A stretch of DNA of 64,000 nt from Polymorphobacter megasporae. Its GTDB lineage: Bacteria; Pseudomonadota; Alphaproteobacteria; Sphingomonadales; Sphingomonadaceae. Made by a program: the position numbers and the translations under genes. Of the stretch, positions 12,412 through 23,222 are shown in pieces (the first letter of the stretch is position 1; each line of letters starts with the position of its first letter). The notes under the pieces were generated by a model. That model had not been told where the DNA came from. It saw only the letters and a program-made list of their open reading frames with translations, and ran no database searches. The stretch spans positions 434,001-498,000 of the forward strand of contig NZ_CP081849.1 of the NCBI RefSeq assembly GCF_018982885.2, read 5' to 3'.

Positions 12412-13163
12412 GGCGCACACCGTCTTCCGACGTCGTCGGCCTCTCACCGCCGCTAATCGTCGCCGCCTCGATCCTCGCGGCCGATTTCGGACACCTTGCC
12501 GATGAAGTGCGCGCGGTCGATGCTGCCGGCGCCGACTGGATTCATGTCGACGTGATGGACGGCCGCTTCGTGCCCTCGATCACGATTGGGCCGCAGGTCG
12601 TCGCCGCCGTCCGCGCGTGCACGGCAAAGCCGCTCAACGTCCATCTGATGATTGTCGAGCCCGACCGGCAGATCGCCGCCTTTGCAGCAGCGGGCGCCGA
12701 CCACATCCTCGTCCATGCCGAAGCGACCGCGACGGTTCATCTCCACCGCGTTCTCGGCGAAATCCGGGCGCTCGGTTGCAAGGCCGGCGTCGTGCTCGAT
12801 CCCGGCACCCCGGTCGCGATGATCGAATATGTCCTTCGGCTCTGTGACATCGTGATGGTGATGACGGTCAACCCCGGGGCCAGTGGCCAGTCCTTCCTGC
12901 CCGACATGCTGCCCAAGATCCGTCACCTGCGCGCGCTGTGCGACGCCCATGGGTTCTCCCCGGTCATCGAGGTCGATGGCGGCCTCGACGGCGATACAAC
13001 CGGCCTTGCCGTCACCGCCGGCGCCAATGCCATCGCCGCGGGCAGCGCCATCTTCCAATCGCCCAACTATGCCGCAGCGATTGCCGACCTGCGGCGATCG
13101 CCACGCTCGGCAACGCCCGGCCCCGCGCGTGGCCTGCTGCAGGCAATGCCGCTCACGTCGTGA
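12408..13163 (+). CDS. rpe: Ribulose-phosphate 3-epimerase
   Basis: TIM-barrel epimerase, 251 residues with a C-terminal extension. Metal and acid-base residues appear in ASILAADFGHL, DWIHVDVMDGRFVPSITIG, HLMIVEPDRQI, VNPGASGQSF and IEVDGGL. It interconverts ribulose and xylulose 5-phosphate, the latter being the phosphoketolase substrate. Start ATG 12408 overlaps the zwf stop. Confidence 0.95.
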   Translation: MRRTPSSDVVGLSPPLIVAASILAADFGHLADEVRAVDAAGADWIHVDVMDGRFVPSITIGPQVVAAVRACTAKPLNVHLMIVEPDRQIAAFAAAGADHILVHAEATATVHLHRVLGEIRALGCKAGVVLDPGTPVAMIEYVLRLCDIVMVMTVNPGASGQSFLPDMLPKIRHLRALCDAHGFSPVIEVDGGLDGDTTGLAVTAGANAIAAGSAIFQSPNYAAAIADLRRSPRSATPGPARGLLQAMPLTS

Positions 13164-14356
13164 GCACGGACGACATCATCCTGACGCTGAACGGCGGATC
13201 GTCGAGCATAAAGTTCGCGCTGTTCCCAGCGCAAGGTTCGCTGGTTCGTTTCCTTTCGGGTGCCGTCGACGGGATCGGCTCGGCAAATCCGCTCCTGCAT
13301 ATGAAGACGACCGGCAGCGCCGCGACCGCGATGAAGGCGGCGGCGGCAGACCACCGGGCGGCAGGTGACTTGGTGCTCGCTACGGCTGAACGGGAGGTCG
13401 CTGGCCAGCGAGTGCTCGCCGTCGGACACCGCATCGTCCACGGCGGTCCCGACTTCGTCCGCCCGCAGAGGGTCGGCACGACCGAGATTGATGCCTTGCG
13501 TCGCCTCGTCCCGCTCGACCCCGAGCATCTGCCAATCGAGCTCGCTTTGGTCATGGCAGCGATGCGCTGCTTTCCATCCGCTATCCAGGTCGCCTGCTTC
13601 GATACCGCCTTTCACCACGCCATGCCGCGCGTCGCAAAGCTGCTGCCGATGCCGCTTCGCTACGCAGCCAAGGGCGTTATCCGCTACGGATTCCACGGCC
13701 AGTCCTACGCCTATGTGATGGGCGAAATCGAACGCCTCTGCGGCGTGGCCGCAGCGCACGGACGGATCGTCATTGCGCATCTCGGCAGTGGTGCCAGCCT
13801 GGCAGCCGTGCATGGTGGTTGGCCGATCGACACTAGCATGGGCTTCACCCCGGCATCGGGCGTGCCGATGGGTACGCGCTGCGGCGATATCGATCCGGGC
13901 CTCGCGCCCTATCTGGCGCGCACCGAGGCGATGGACATCGCCACATTCGACCAGATGGCCAATTTCGAGTCCGGCCTGCTCGGCCTGTCGGAGACCAGCG
14001 CCGACATGCGCGACCTGCTCGCCTGCGAAGCGAGCGATCCGCGCGCCGCCGATGCCGTCGCCCTGTTCTGCTATGCGGTCAAGCAGCGCATTGGCGCCTT
14101 CGCCGCAAGCCTTGGCGGTATCGATATGCTGGTATTCACCGGCGGAGTCGGGGCGAACGCACCGGTCATCCGCGCTAGGATATGCAACGGGCTGGGCTTT
14201 CTTGGCGTTGTCGTCGATCCCGACCGCAACGATGCAGGCGCCGCCATCGCCTCGCCCGACGCCGGCCAAGTCATGATCCGCGTCATGCCGACCGACGAGG
14301 AGGTCATGATCGCAGGTTCGACCCGTGATCTGGCTGTTGCCGGGCATACCCGCTGA
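13160..14356 (+). CDS. ackA: Acetate kinase
   Basis: 398 residues, GTG start overlapping the rpe stop (GTGA). ASKHA-fold motifs: LTLNGGSSSIKFALF at the N-terminus, GHRIVHGG, FDTAFHH, YGFHGQSYAYV, HLGSGASLAAVHGG, STDTSMGFTPASG-type block, and FTGGVGANAPVIRA near the end. It makes ATP from acetyl phosphate. No phosphotransacetylase lies nearby; the acetyl phosphate source in the cluster is phosphoketolase, so this arrangement gives ATP without acetyl-CoA. Confidence 0.95.
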   Translation: MSTDDIILTLNGGSSSIKFALFPAQGSLVRFLSGAVDGIGSANPLLHMKTTGSAATAMKAAAADHRAAGDLVLATAEREVAGQRVLAVGHRIVHGGPDFVRPQRVGTTEIDALRRLVPLDPEHLPIELALVMAAMRCFPSAIQVACFDTAFHHAMPRVAKLLPMPLRYAAKGVIRYGFHGQSYAYVMGEIERLCGVAAAHGRIVIAHLGSGASLAAVHGGWPIDTSMGFTPASGVPMGTRCGDIDPGLAPYLARTEAMDIATFDQMANFESGLLGLSETSADMRDLLACEASDPRAADAVALFCYAVKQRIGAFAASLGGIDMLVFTGGVGANAPVIRARICNGLGFLGVVVDPDRNDAGAAIASPDAGQVMIRVMPTDEEVMIAGSTRDLAVAGHTR

Positions 14357-14366
14357 TGCGGCGTGA

Positions 14367-14377
14367 GTAGTTTCCGA
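14367..14377 (+). promoter_or_regulatory. Shared promoter element, site 4 (gnd operon)
   Basis: GTAGTTTCCGA starting 11 bases after the ackA stop. The -10-like CTAGCTAA (14404-14411) begins 26 bases downstream, giving a leader of about 50 bases to gnd. It shares an extended block with site 1. Confidence 0.65.
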
Positions 14378-14466
14378 TGCTCCCCGCCGAGGAGCGACCC
14401 AGGCTAGCTAACGCCGCGACTTACGCTCGGCCCCGAATGCGGGGCTGGCGTCGCTGGAGAAACGCG

Positions 14467-15498
14467 GTGCAGATCGGAATCGTCGGCCTCGGTCGAATGG
14501 GGCTCAACATCGCAATCCGGCTGTCTGCCGCCGGCCACGAGTGCGTCGTTTTCGACCATGATCCCGCAGCGGTTGCGGCTGCCGTTGCCGGCGGCGCCAA
14601 GGGTGCGGCGGACCCCGCCGCGATGGTTACGAAGCTGGAGTCCCCGCGGATCGTTTGGCTGATGGTGCCTGCTGCCGCTGTGGACGGTGCAATCGACGGG
14701 CTGGTGCCGCTGCTGGCGGCGGGCGACATCGTCGTCGACGGCGGCAACAGCAACTACCACGACGACCTGCGACGGGCGCACGCCGTGGAGACCTTAGGCC
14801 TCCATTACGTCGATGTCGGCGTCAGTGGCGGCGTTTGGGGCCGGGCGCGCGGCTTCTGCCACATGATCGGGGGCGAGGACGCGATCGTCCGCCATCTGGA
14901 TCCGATCTTCCGCTCGCTAGCACCGGGCGTCGCTGCGGCGGCGCGGACGCCGGGCGCGGTCGGCGAGCCCGGCAATGCCGAGCTTGGCTACCTCCACTGC
15001 GGCCCGACTGGCGCCGGCCATTTCGTGAAGATGGTCCACAATGGAATCGAATACGGCATGATGGCGGCGCTTGCGGAAGGGCTGAATGTCCTGCGCCATG
15101 CCAATGCCGGCGCGGCGAATCACGCAGCCGATGCCGAAACTGCGCCGCTGCGCCACCCTGAGCTCTATCGCTACGACTTCGACATCGCCGCCATCGCCGA
15201 GATGTGGCGGCGTGGCAGCGTCGTATCGTCGTGGCTGCTCGACCTTGCAGCGGCGGCACTCCTGAAGAGCCCCGGGCTCGATGGTTTTGCAGGAAGGGTA
15301 TCCGACTCCGGTGAGGGACGCTGGACGTTGCAGGCGGCGATCGATGAGGGCGTTCCCGCGCCGGTGCTTGCCACGGCTCTGTTCGGCCGGTTCGAATCGC
15401 GCGGTGAATCCGACTATGCCGATCGCGTGCTCTCGGCGCTCCGCTTCGGCTTCGGCGGCCATCTTGAAAAGCCGGCGGCCGCGCCGGCCCAGCATTGA
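14467..15498 (+). CDS. gnd: 6-phosphogluconate dehydrogenase (decarboxylating), short type
   Basis: 343 residues, the short GndA/YqeC-like class rather than the 470-residue E. coli class. Rossmann motif GIVGLGRMGLNIA at the N-terminus; IVDGGNSNYHDDLRR; YVDVGVSGGVWG; catalytic GAGHFVKMVHNGIEYGMM (Lys and Asn). The GTG start at 14467 is supported by TGGAGA upstream and by the Rossmann motif beginning at once. It converts 6-phosphogluconate to ribulose 5-phosphate. First gene of the second transcription unit. Confidence 0.9.
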   Translation: MQIGIVGLGRMGLNIAIRLSAAGHECVVFDHDPAAVAAAVAGGAKGAADPAAMVTKLESPRIVWLMVPAAAVDGAIDGLVPLLAAGDIVVDGGNSNYHDDLRRAHAVETLGLHYVDVGVSGGVWGRARGFCHMIGGEDAIVRHLDPIFRSLAPGVAAAARTPGAVGEPGNAELGYLHCGPTGAGHFVKMVHNGIEYGMMAALAEGLNVLRHANAGAANHAADAETAPLRHPELYRYDFDIAAIAEMWRRGSVVSSWLLDLAAAALLKSPGLDGFAGRVSDSGEGRWTLQAAIDEGVPAPVLATALFGRFESRGESDYADRVLSALRFGFGGHLEKPAAAPAQH

Positions 15499-15509
15499 AG
15501 GCCCAGGCC

Positions 15510-16583
15510 ATGCTCGCCACCGCCGCCCTCAGTTCGCTCGGCCAGAGCGTATGGCTCGACAACATCACCCGCGACCTGCTCGATCGCGGCATGCTGCAGA
15601 CGTATATCGACACGCTGTCCGTCACCGGACTGACCTCGAACCCTACGATTTTCGACAAGGCGATCGCCGGCAGCACTGCTTATGACGCGGAAATCCGGCA
15701 GCGCCATGCGACGGGCGAAAGCGACGAGGACCTGTTCTTCCATCTCGCGATTGCCGACCTGCAACGCGCCGCCGACCTGTTCGCGCCCGTCCACACCGCC
15801 CGTTGCGGCGTCGACGGCTTTGTTTCGCTCGAAGTGTCGCCCCGGCTCGCGCACGACACCGACGCCACCATCGCGCAGGCCAAGGCGCTTCACGCCCGCG
15901 GGGCGCGTGCCAACCTGTTCATGAAAGTTCCCGGCACCGCGGAAGGCGCACCTGCCATTTCTGAATGCCTGTTCGCCGGCGTGCCGGTCAACGTCACGCT
16001 GCTGTTCTCGGTCGAGCAGTACCAGGCGGCGGCCGACGCTTGGCTGACCGGGCTCGAACGACGCGTCGACGCGGGGCTGGCGCCGGATATCGCCTCGGTC
16101 GCGTCGCTGTTCGTCAGCCGCTGGGACGTGGCTGTCGCCGACCGGGTCCCCCCGTCGCTGCGTAATACGCTGGGGATCGCGGTCGCCGGACAAGTCTATC
16201 GCGCCTATCGCGAAATGATGGCGTCCGACCGTTTCCAGCGGCTGCAGAATCTTGGCGCGCGGCCGCAGCGGTTGTTGTTCGCCAGCACCGGCACCAAGGA
16301 CCCCAAAGCATCGGACACTCTCTATGTCGACGCGCTAGCGGCGCCCAACACGATCAACACCATGCCCGAGAAGACGTTGCGCGCTTACGGCAAGGAAGGT
16401 CGGCAGCCGCTTGCGATGGTCCATGAAGCGGGCGCTGCCGATGCCATTGTCGCGCGACATGCCGCCGCCGGGATCGATATCGACGCGCTCGGCACGCAGC
16501 TACAGGACGAAGGCGCGGGTTCGTTTGTCGCGTCGTGGGCGAGCCTGCTCGCGGCGATCGCCGCCAAGCGGGCAGCGGCATGA
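15510..16583 (+). CDS. tal: Transaldolase
   Basis: 357 residues, the longer actinobacterial/cyanobacterial-like class (TalB group with [16 protein letters not shown] at the start). Motifs: [15 protein letters not shown], the Schiff-base Lys in [12 protein letters not shown], and [14 protein letters not shown] 15510 is preceded by AAGG at 15498-15501; a TTG at 15495 overlapping the gnd stop is an alternative. Some genomes fuse tal to pgi; here pgi follows with a 4-base overlap. Confidence 0.92.
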   Translation: MLATAALSSLGQSVWLDNITRDLLDRGMLQTYIDTLSVTGLTSNPTIFDKAIAGSTAYDAEIRQRHATGESDEDLFFHLAIADLQRAADLFAPVHTARCGVDGFVSLEVSPRLAHDTDATIAQAKALHARGARANLFMKVPGTAEGAPAISECLFAGVPVNVTLLFSVEQYQAAADAWLTGLERRVDAGLAPDIASVASLFVSRWDVAVADRVPPSLRNTLGIAVAGQVYRAYREMMASDRFQRLQNLGARPQRLLFASTGTKDPKASDTLYVDALAAPNTINTMPEKTLRAYGKEGRQPLAMVHEAGAADAIVARHAAAGIDIDALGTQLQDEGAGSFVASWASLLAAIAAKRAAA

Positions 16584-18193
16584 CTCCGAGCCCCGCCTGG
16601 GCAGCGCTTACCGCGCATCATGTCCGCGTCGCGGATGTGCACCTGCGGGACCTGTTCGCGGAAGACGAGGGGCGGGCGGCTAGCTTCTCGGCGAAGGGCG
16701 CCGGCTTGTTTCTCGACTATTCGAAAAACCGCATCACCGATGAAACGCTGGTGCTGCTGCTTGCGCTCGCCGCCGAGCGCGACGTCACCGGCCGCCGCGA
16801 TGCGATGTTCGCCGGCGAACACATTAACACCAGCGAGAATCGCGCGGTTCTTCACGTCGCATTGCGGGCGCGGCCCGGCGAGCGAATTACGACCGGCGGT
16901 GTCGATGTGGTGCCCGAGGTCCACCGCGTCCTGGCGGCAATGGCGGGATTTGCCGAAGGCGTGCGCAGCGGCGCGCTGACAGGCCACCGCGGCCAGCGCT
17001 TCAGGACGGTCGTCAACATCGGTATCGGCGGCTCTTATCTGGGTCCCGAGATGGCCTGTCTCGCCTTGCGCGAATTCCGCCATCCCGGCCTCGACTTCCG
17101 CTTTGTCGCCAATGTCGACGGGGCGGCATTTACGGCCGCTACTGCAGACCTCGACGCCGCCACGACCCTGTTCATCGTCGCCTCCAAGACCTTCACGACA
17201 CTCGAGACCATGGCCAACGCCGGCGCGGCCCGCGCGTGGCTGGTCGAGCGGCTGGGCAGCGAGGCTGCCGTAGCCAGCCACTTCGCTGCGGTTTCGACCA
17301 ATATTGAAGGCGCCGTCGCGTTCGGCATCGACCGAGCACGCATATTCGGCTTCTGGGACTGGGTTGGCGGCCGCTATTCGATCGACAGCGCCGTCGGGCT
17401 GTCGACGATGATCGCCATCGGTGCCCAAAGTTTCCAAGCGATGCTCGGCGGCTTTCATGCCATGGACGAGCATTTCCGCAACGCACCACCCGCCGCCAAT
17501 TTGCCGATGCTGCTGGGGCTAATCTCAATCTGGTACGACGATTTCTTCGGTGCCCAGACGCTCGCCGTGATCCCCTATGCCGCTGATCTGGCGCGGTTTC
17601 CCGCCTATCTCCAGCAGCTCCAGATGGAGAGCAACGGCAAGCATGTCGACCTCTCCGGACACCCGGTCGGTTGTGACACTGCGCCGATTATCTGGGGCGA
17701 GCCGGGCACCGACGGCCAGCACAGCTTTTTCCAGCTGCTCCACCAGGGGACGCGCCTGGTGCCGTGCGACCTGATCGGCTTCTGCCATCCAACCAGCCCG
17801 CTCGCAGGTCAGCACGACCTGCTGATGGCCAGTCTGTTCGCCCAAGCTGAGGCACTCGCGTTCGGCCGGACGGCCGCGACCCTGTCGGCTGCGGGTTCGC
17901 CCGCCGCCCAGACGCCGTTCCGCGTTACAGAGGGCAACCGACCGACCAACGTCATCCTCGCCGATCGGCTCGACCCGGCAACGCTCGGGGCGCTGGTCGC
18001 CCTCTACGAGCACAGCGTTTTCACCCAGGGTGCGATCTGGGGGATCGACAGTTTCGATCAGTGGGGCGTCGAGCTGGGCAAGGACCTCGCCGGGGCCATC
18101 ATCCCCGAGCTCGACCGGAGCACGGCGCCGACGCTGGCGCACGATGCCTCGACCAATTCCCTTATAGCACGCTACCTGGGTCGGCGCGGGTGA
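16580..18193 (+). CDS. pgi: Glucose-6-phosphate isomerase
   Basis: 537 residues, standard length. Diagnostic blocks: [14 protein letters not shown], the sugar phosphate site in [27 protein letters not shown], and the catalytic Glu region [11 protein letters not shown]. The near-C-terminal Lys lies in VELGKDLA. Start ATG 16580 overlaps the tal stop. It returns fructose 6-phosphate to glucose 6-phosphate, closing the cycle through zwf. Confidence 0.95.
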   Translation: MTPSPAWAALTAHHVRVADVHLRDLFAEDEGRAASFSAKGAGLFLDYSKNRITDETLVLLLALAAERDVTGRRDAMFAGEHINTSENRAVLHVALRARPGERITTGGVDVVPEVHRVLAAMAGFAEGVRSGALTGHRGQRFRTVVNIGIGGSYLGPEMACLALREFRHPGLDFRFVANVDGAAFTAATADLDAATTLFIVASKTFTTLETMANAGAARAWLVERLGSEAAVASHFAAVSTNIEGAVAFGIDRARIFGFWDWVGGRYSIDSAVGLSTMIAIGAQSFQAMLGGFHAMDEHFRNAPPAANLPMLLGLISIWYDDFFGAQTLAVIPYAADLARFPAYLQQLQMESNGKHVDLSGHPVGCDTAPIIWGEPGTDGQHSFFQLLHQGTRLVPCDLIGFCHPTSPLAGQHDLLMASLFAQAEALAFGRTAATLSAAGSPAAQTPFRVTEGNRPTNVILADRLDPATLGALVALYEHSVFTQGAIWGIDSFDQWGVELGKDLAGAIIPELDRSTAPTLAHDASTNSLIARYLGRRG

Positions 18194-18888
18194 ATGACGC
18201 CGCCACCTTCAAGCAGCAGGCCGGCGAAGCGGCGGCGGCGCTCGTCGAGCCCGGCATGGTGGTGGGCCTCGGCACGGGGACCACGGCAATCTTCGCCATC
18301 CGGCGGATCGCGGCGCGGTGGCGCGGTGGCGAACTGCCCGGTCTGGTCGCGGTTGCGACCTCCACCAAGACCGCGGTCGCGGCGCAGGCGCTCGGCATCC
18401 CGCTGCTCGGCGACGACATGCCTCGCGCGATCGACCTGGTCATCGACGGCGCCGATGAAGTCGATCCGGCGCTCGATCTTATCAAGGGTGCCGGCGGCGC
18501 GCTGGTCCGCGAGAAGATCGTCGCGCAGGCGAGCGACCGTGTCGTGATCGTCGTCGACGCGAGCAAGGTTTCGGACGCGCTCGGCAGCAAGGCTTTGCTA
18601 CCCATCGAGGTACTAGCTTGGGGCTGGGAGGCGCAACTGCGGTATCTTACTGGTCTCGGTGCGACTGTGACAGCGCGCGAGGCAGATGGTCGCCGCTACC
18701 TCACCGATGGCGGGAACATGATTCTGGATTGCGGTTTCGGCACCATCACCGATCCGGCCGGCCTCGCGGCGACGCTCGAAACGCGGGCCGGGATCGCTGG
18801 CCACGGCCTTTTCGTTGAGATCGCAGACGACGTTTTCGTCGCCGGCCCCGCGGGCGTCGAACACCGCCGCCGGAGCCGCACTGGGTAG
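18190..18888 (+). CDS. rpiA: Ribose-5-phosphate isomerase A
   Basis: 232 residues, GTG start overlapping the pgi stop. The phosphate loop [12 protein letters not shown], the [24 protein letters not shown] block (catalytic Asp and Glu), and the DGGNMILDC block define RpiA. It ends with TAG, which overlaps promoter site 5. Confidence 0.95.
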   Translation: MNDAATFKQQAGEAAAALVEPGMVVGLGTGTTAIFAIRRIAARWRGGELPGLVAVATSTKTAVAAQALGIPLLGDDMPRAIDLVIDGADEVDPALDLIKGAGGALVREKIVAQASDRVVIVVDASKVSDALGSKALLPIEVLAWGWEAQLRYLTGLGATVTAREADGRRYLTDGGNMILDCGFGTITDPAGLAATLETRAGIAGHGLFVEIADDVFVAGPAGVEHRRRSRTG

Positions 18889-18895
18889 TTTCCGA
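18885..18895 (+). promoter_or_regulatory. Shared promoter element, site 5 (phosphoketolase operon)
   Basis: GTAGTTTCCGA overlapping the rpiA stop codon. TTAGCCT (18921-18927) starts 25 bases after it. The predicted start of transcription near 18934 leaves a leader of about 47 bases. Confidence 0.65.
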
Positions 18896-18980
18896 TCCTG
18901 CACGGCAGCGGTGACAACCGTTAGCCTGACCTATGTCAACGGCGCACCGGCCATGCGCTCGCCATGTCAGGATGATCCAA

Positions 18981-21404
18981 ATGACTCTCGACGAACCCCG
19001 CACCTGCGCGACCGACGAGCCCGAGGCTTTAGCCAACGGCACCGAAGAGCTTGCCTTGATTGATGCCTACTGGCGCGCCGCCAACTATATCTCGGTCGGC
19101 CAAATCTATCTTTACGACAATCCGCTGCTGCGCCGGCCGCTAACGCTGGCCGACGTGAAGCCGATGGTCGTGGGGCACTGGGGAACGACCCCGGGACAGA
19201 ATTTCATCTACGTCCATCTCAACCGCGTCATCCGCAAATTCGATCTCGACATGATCTATGTTGCCGGCCCTGGCCATGGCGGGCCGGCGATTGTTGGCAA
19301 CGTCTGGCTGGAGGGCAGCTGGAGCGAGGTCTATCCCAACGTCGGCCGCGACGAGGCGGGGATGAAAGCGCTATTTAAGCAATTCTCCTTCCCTGGCGGC
19401 ATTTCGAGCCATGTCGCACCGACGACACCCGGATCGATCCACGAGGGGGGTGAGCTGGGCTATTCTCTGAGCCACGCTTTTGGCGCGGTGTTCGACAATC
19501 CGGACCTGATCGTCGCGTGCGTTGTTGGCGACGGCGAGGCTGAGACTGGTCCGCTCGCGACTTCATGGCAATCAAACAAGTTGCTTAGCGCAAGGACAGA
19601 TGGTGCCGTCCTACCAATATTGCACCTTAATGGCTTCAAAATCAGCAATCCGACCCTGCTAGCACGAATTCCACACGACGAGCTCGATGCGTACCTCCGC
19701 GGATGCGGCTGGGATCCACACTTCGTCGAGGGCGACGATCCCACGACTATGCACGCACGCATGGCCGATGTGCTCGAGACGGTGGTCGCTGCCATTCGTT
19801 CGATCCAGCACAATGCCCGACATGGCGGTGCGCCACTCCGCCCAGCATGGCCAATGATCGTGCTCAGGTCACCAAAAGGCTGGACCGGACCGAAGGTTGT
19901 CGATGGCATGAAGATCGAAGGGACATTCCGCGCCCACCAGGTGCCGCTCCTTGTCGATCAAGCCCACCCGGCACATCTCCCGCTCCTCGAAAGCTGGATG
20001 AAAAGCTACCGCGCTGAGGAGCTGTTCGACGCCCAAGGCTGCCTGATCCCGGAGCTTGCAGCCCTCGCCCCGTCGGGTGCGCGCCGTATGGGTTCAAATC
20101 CCCATGCTAATGGCGGCCTGCTTCGGTGCGACCTTGTGATGCCCGATTTCCGCGATCAGGCCGTCGCCGTGCCGACGCCTGGGGGTTGCGATGGGCAGGA
20201 TATGATCGTGCTCGGCCGTTTCCTGCGGGATGTCGCGTTGTATAATTCGCCACATCGCAATTTTCGCGTTTTCGGCCCTGACGAGACGCTATCCAATCTG
20301 CTCGGCGCGGTGTTCGAGGCGACGGATCGGCAATGGGATGCCACCAGCGTTCCAGGCGACGAATTCCTCGCGCCCGTTGGCAGGATCCACGACTCGATGC
20401 TGAGCGAGCACCAGTGCCAGGGGTGGCTCGAGGGGTATCTGCTGACTGGCCGTCACGGTCTGTTCAACAGCTACGAGGCCTTTATTCGGATCGTCGATTC
20501 GATGTTCAGCCAGCATGCGAAGTGGCTAAAGGTTTGTGCTGAACTGCCGTGGCGGCGCAGCATTTCCTCGCTGAACTACGTCCTCGCATCGCATGTCTGG
20601 CAGCAGGATCACAATGGCTTTACCCATCAGGATCCCGGCTTTCTCGATCACGTCATCAACAAGAAAGCCGACATTGTTCGGGTATACTTGCCGCCCGACG
20701 GCAATTGCCTGTTGTCGGTCATGGATCACTGCCTGCGAAGTCGCGACTACGTGAACGTCGTCGTCGCTAGTAAGCATTCCCGGCCGCAGTGGCTGTCGAT
20801 GGATGATGCGATCGTCCATTGCACCAAAGGCATCGGCATCTGGGCCTGGGCGAGCAACGATGCGGGCGCGCGACCTGATATCGTCATGGCCTGTTGCGGC
20901 GAGACGCCGACGCTGGAGGTCCTCGCTGCAGTCTCGATCCTGCGCCAGCACCTCCCTGAGCTCAAGATCAGGGTGATCAACGTCGTTGACCTGATGCGGC
21001 TGCAGCCCGCGTCGGAGCACCCGCATGGGCTGAGCGAGGCGGAGTACGACGCACTCTTCACCCGCGACGTGCCGATCGTCTTCGCCTTCCACGGCTATCC
21101 GTGGCTGGTGCACCGGCTGACCTATGCCCGGGCCAACCGCAACCTCCACGTTCGCGGTTACAAAGAGGAGGGCACAATCACGACCCCCTTCGACATGCGC
21201 GTCCAGAACGATCTCGACCGCTTCCATCTGGTTGAGGACGTCATCGACCGGGTGCCGGGCCTCGGCGCGCGCGGAGACTATCTGCGCCAGGCGATGCGCG
21301 ACAAGCTGATCGTCCACAAACATCACGTCGACACGTGCGGCGAGGATTTGCCCGAGATCTGCGAATGGAGATGGGGCACGCCGCCGGAAGTGTACGCGCC
21401 GTGA
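18981..21404 (+). CDS. xfp: Phosphoketolase (xylulose 5-phosphate/fructose 6-phosphate)
   Basis: 807 residues, full length. Motifs: [54 protein letters not shown], the ThDP site [15 protein letters not shown], and [14 protein letters not shown]. It splits xylulose 5-phosphate or fructose 6-phosphate with phosphate to acetyl phosphate plus glyceraldehyde 3-phosphate or erythrose 4-phosphate. ATG 18981 is chosen because AGGA lies 8 bases upstream; ATG 18972 is also possible. The gene has its own promoter element and overlaps fba by GTGA. Confidence 0.95.
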   Translation: MTLDEPRTCATDEPEALANGTEELALIDAYWRAANYISVGQIYLYDNPLLRRPLTLADVKPMVVGHWGTTPGQNFIYVHLNRVIRKFDLDMIYVAGPGHGGPAIVGNVWLEGSWSEVYPNVGRDEAGMKALFKQFSFPGGISSHVAPTTPGSIHEGGELGYSLSHAFGAVFDNPDLIVACVVGDGEAETGPLATSWQSNKLLSARTDGAVLPILHLNGFKISNPTLLARIPHDELDAYLRGCGWDPHFVEGDDPTTMHARMADVLETVVAAIRSIQHNARHGGAPLRPAWPMIVLRSPKGWTGPKVVDGMKIEGTFRAHQVPLLVDQAHPAHLPLLESWMKSYRAEELFDAQGCLIPELAALAPSGARRMGSNPHANGGLLRCDLVMPDFRDQAVAVPTPGGCDGQDMIVLGRFLRDVALYNSPHRNFRVFGPDETLSNLLGAVFEATDRQWDATSVPGDEFLAPVGRIHDSMLSEHQCQGWLEGYLLTGRHGLFNSYEAFIRIVDSMFSQHAKWLKVCAELPWRRSISSLNYVLASHVWQQDHNGFTHQDPGFLDHVINKKADIVRVYLPPDGNCLLSVMDHCLRSRDYVNVVVASKHSRPQWLSMDDAIVHCTKGIGIWAWASNDAGARPDIVMACCGETPTLEVLAAVSILRQHLPELKIRVINVVDLMRLQPASEHPHGLSEAEYDALFTRDVPIVFAFHGYPWLVHRLTYARANRNLHVRGYKEEGTITTPFDMRVQNDLDRFHLVEDVIDRVPGLGARGDYLRQAMRDKLIVHKHHVDTCGEDLPEICEWRWGTPPEVYAP

Positions 21405-22435
21405 CCGCCGAACTCATCGAAACCGCCCGGCTGCTCGTGGCGTGCGGCAAGGGCCTGCTCGCGATGGACGAGAGCAATGACACCTGCAACCGGCGCTTTG
21501 CCGAGGTCGGGATCTCGCAGACCGAAGATGCTCGCCGCCGCTACCGCACGCTCCTGATCACGACGCCGGAACTGAAGGAGTCGATCAGCGGTGCTATCCT
21601 GTCCGACGAAACGATCCGGCAACAGGCGCCCGACGGCCGGCCGCTTGTCGCCCTTCTTGCCAATCGCGGTATCGTGCCGGGCATCAAGGTCGATCGCGGT
21701 ACCCACCGGCTGGCGCTCCACCCCGGCGAGACGGTTACCGAAGGCCTCGACGGATTGGGCGACCGGCTCAGCGATTATGCGGCGCTCGGCGCGCGTTTCG
21801 CCAAGTGGCGCGCCGTCCTCGCCATAGGCGACGACCTGCCGAGTGCGGCCGCGATCGCAGCCAATGCCCAGGCCCTCGCCCGCTATGCCGCGCTCTGCCA
21901 GGCTGCCGGCATCGTTCCCATCGTCGAGCCGGAAGTCCTAATGACCGGCACCCATTCGTCGGAACGCAGCGGGGAGGCGACCGCGGCGGTGCTGCGCGCG
22001 GTCTTCGCCGCCCTGGTCGAACAGGGGGTAAAGCTCGAAGCGATGATCCTGAAACCCAATATGGTGCTTGCCGGGAGCGACTGGCGAGGAGAGACTACGG
22101 CCGAAATCGTGGCGGTCGAGACGCTGTCCTGCCTTCTGCGCACAGTGCCGGCGGCGGTCGCTGGCGTCGCCTTCCTGTCCGGCGGCCAGTCCGGCCCGCT
22201 CGCGGCCGCACGCCTCGATGCGATCAATCGTTGCCGCTCGCTCGACAGTTCGCGCGCGCCGTGGCCGCTGGTGTTTTCCTTCGCCCGCGCGATCCAGCAC
22301 CCGGGGCTGCAAATCTGGCAGGGTGACGAGGCCAATGTCGCTTTGGCACAGGCGGCGGTCGGCCACCGCGCGCGCTGCTGCCATGCCGCCATTCATGGTC
22401 GCTACGATGCAGCGATGGAAGAGGCGGCGTCGTGA
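21401..22435 (+). CDS. fba: Fructose-bisphosphate aldolase, class I
   Basis: 344 residues, GTG start overlapping the xfp stop. Class I signatures: [18 protein letters not shown] near the start, [11 protein letters not shown], the Schiff-base Lys in [12 protein letters not shown], and [10 protein letters not shown]. It condenses triose phosphates to fructose 1,6-bisphosphate or splits it. In the cluster it can return triose phosphates, together with tpiA, to the hexose pool; a fructose bisphosphatase is not seen here. Confidence 0.94.
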   Translation: MTAELIETARLLVACGKGLLAMDESNDTCNRRFAEVGISQTEDARRRYRTLLITTPELKESISGAILSDETIRQQAPDGRPLVALLANRGIVPGIKVDRGTHRLALHPGETVTEGLDGLGDRLSDYAALGARFAKWRAVLAIGDDLPSAAAIAANAQALARYAALCQAAGIVPIVEPEVLMTGTHSSERSGEATAAVLRAVFAALVEQGVKLEAMILKPNMVLAGSDWRGETTAEIVAVETLSCLLRTVPAAVAGVAFLSGGQSGPLAAARLDAINRCRSLDSSRAPWPLVFSFARAIQHPGLQIWQGDEANVALAQAAVGHRARCCHAAIHGRYDAAMEEAAS

Positions 22436-23070
22436 GCGGCGACGCGGGACCTCCGACGATTTACTTCGTGCGTCACGGCGAAACCGCGTGGTCGCTGACT
22501 GGGCAGCACACCGGCAGGACCGATCTGGCGCTGACCACGCACGGTGAGGCTCAGGCCCGCGCGCTGGCGCCGGCGCTGCACGGCATCGTTTTTGCGCATG
22601 TACTTACAAGTCCGCTGCAGCGTGCCCAGCAAACCTGCGCACTGACCGGGCTAGCGGCTGCGGCGGTAACCGAACCCGACCTGATCGAATGGGACTACGG
22701 AAAGTATGAAGGGCTGCGCTCGGCCGAAATTCGCGAGAAGCGCCCTGCCTGGTCGCTGTTCGACGACGGTTGCCCAAGCGGCGAAACGCCCGACCAGGTG
22801 GCGGTTCGTGCCGACCGGCTTATCGCCAGGCTCGCCCCTCTGTCGGGCAATATTGCGGTGTTCAGCCACAAGCAGTTCGGTTGCAGCCTCGCGATGCGCT
22901 GGATCGATCTAGCCGTCGCCGAGGGTCAAAGGCTGGCGCTCGACACGGCATCGCTGAGCGTGCTCGGCCACGATGCGCGTCACTGCGGAACTCGCGTCAT
23001 CGAACTCTGGAATTTTGTGCCCGATCGGTTCGCCGCGAGCCGCGTGGAGGTGTCGTCTACGCATCCGTAA
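22432..23070 (+). CDS. Histidine phosphatase (phosphoglycerate mutase-like)
   Basis: 212 residues, GTG start overlapping the fba stop. RHG motif YFVRHGETAWSLTGQHTGRTD at residues about 8-28; second catalytic His in FSHKQFG (about 143-149). The branch is cofactor-dependent phosphoglycerate mutase/broad phosphatase. Substrate cannot be read from sequence: either 3-phosphoglycerate mutase for lower glycolysis or a sugar phosphatase. The stop codon directly abuts promoter site 6. Confidence 0.85.
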   Translation: MSGDAGPPTIYFVRHGETAWSLTGQHTGRTDLALTTHGEAQARALAPALHGIVFAHVLTSPLQRAQQTCALTGLAAAAVTEPDLIEWDYGKYEGLRSAEIREKRPAWSLFDDGCPSGETPDQVAVRADRLIARLAPLSGNIAVFSHKQFGCSLAMRWIDLAVAEGQRLALDTASLSVLGHDARHCGTRVIELWNFVPDRFAASRVEVSSTHP

Positions 23071-23081
23071 GTAGTTTCCGA
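23071..23081 (+). promoter_or_regulatory. Shared promoter element, site 6 (ndvB/pgm operon)
   Basis: GTAGTTTCCGA immediately after the TAA of the phosphatase gene. TTAATCT (23107-23113) starts 25 bases after it, giving a predicted start of transcription near 23120. Confidence 0.65.
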
Positions 23082-23222
23082 ACCTGCCCTCTTAGCGCAC
23101 TGAGCATTAATCTTCGACCTCAAACCGGCGGCGACGCGCGCAGCCGTCCAACCGCCATGCCAATCCGTCGCTGGGGCTCCCTGTCGCCCGGGCGCGGTCG
23201 CAACCGGTTTCAGGAGTGCGTT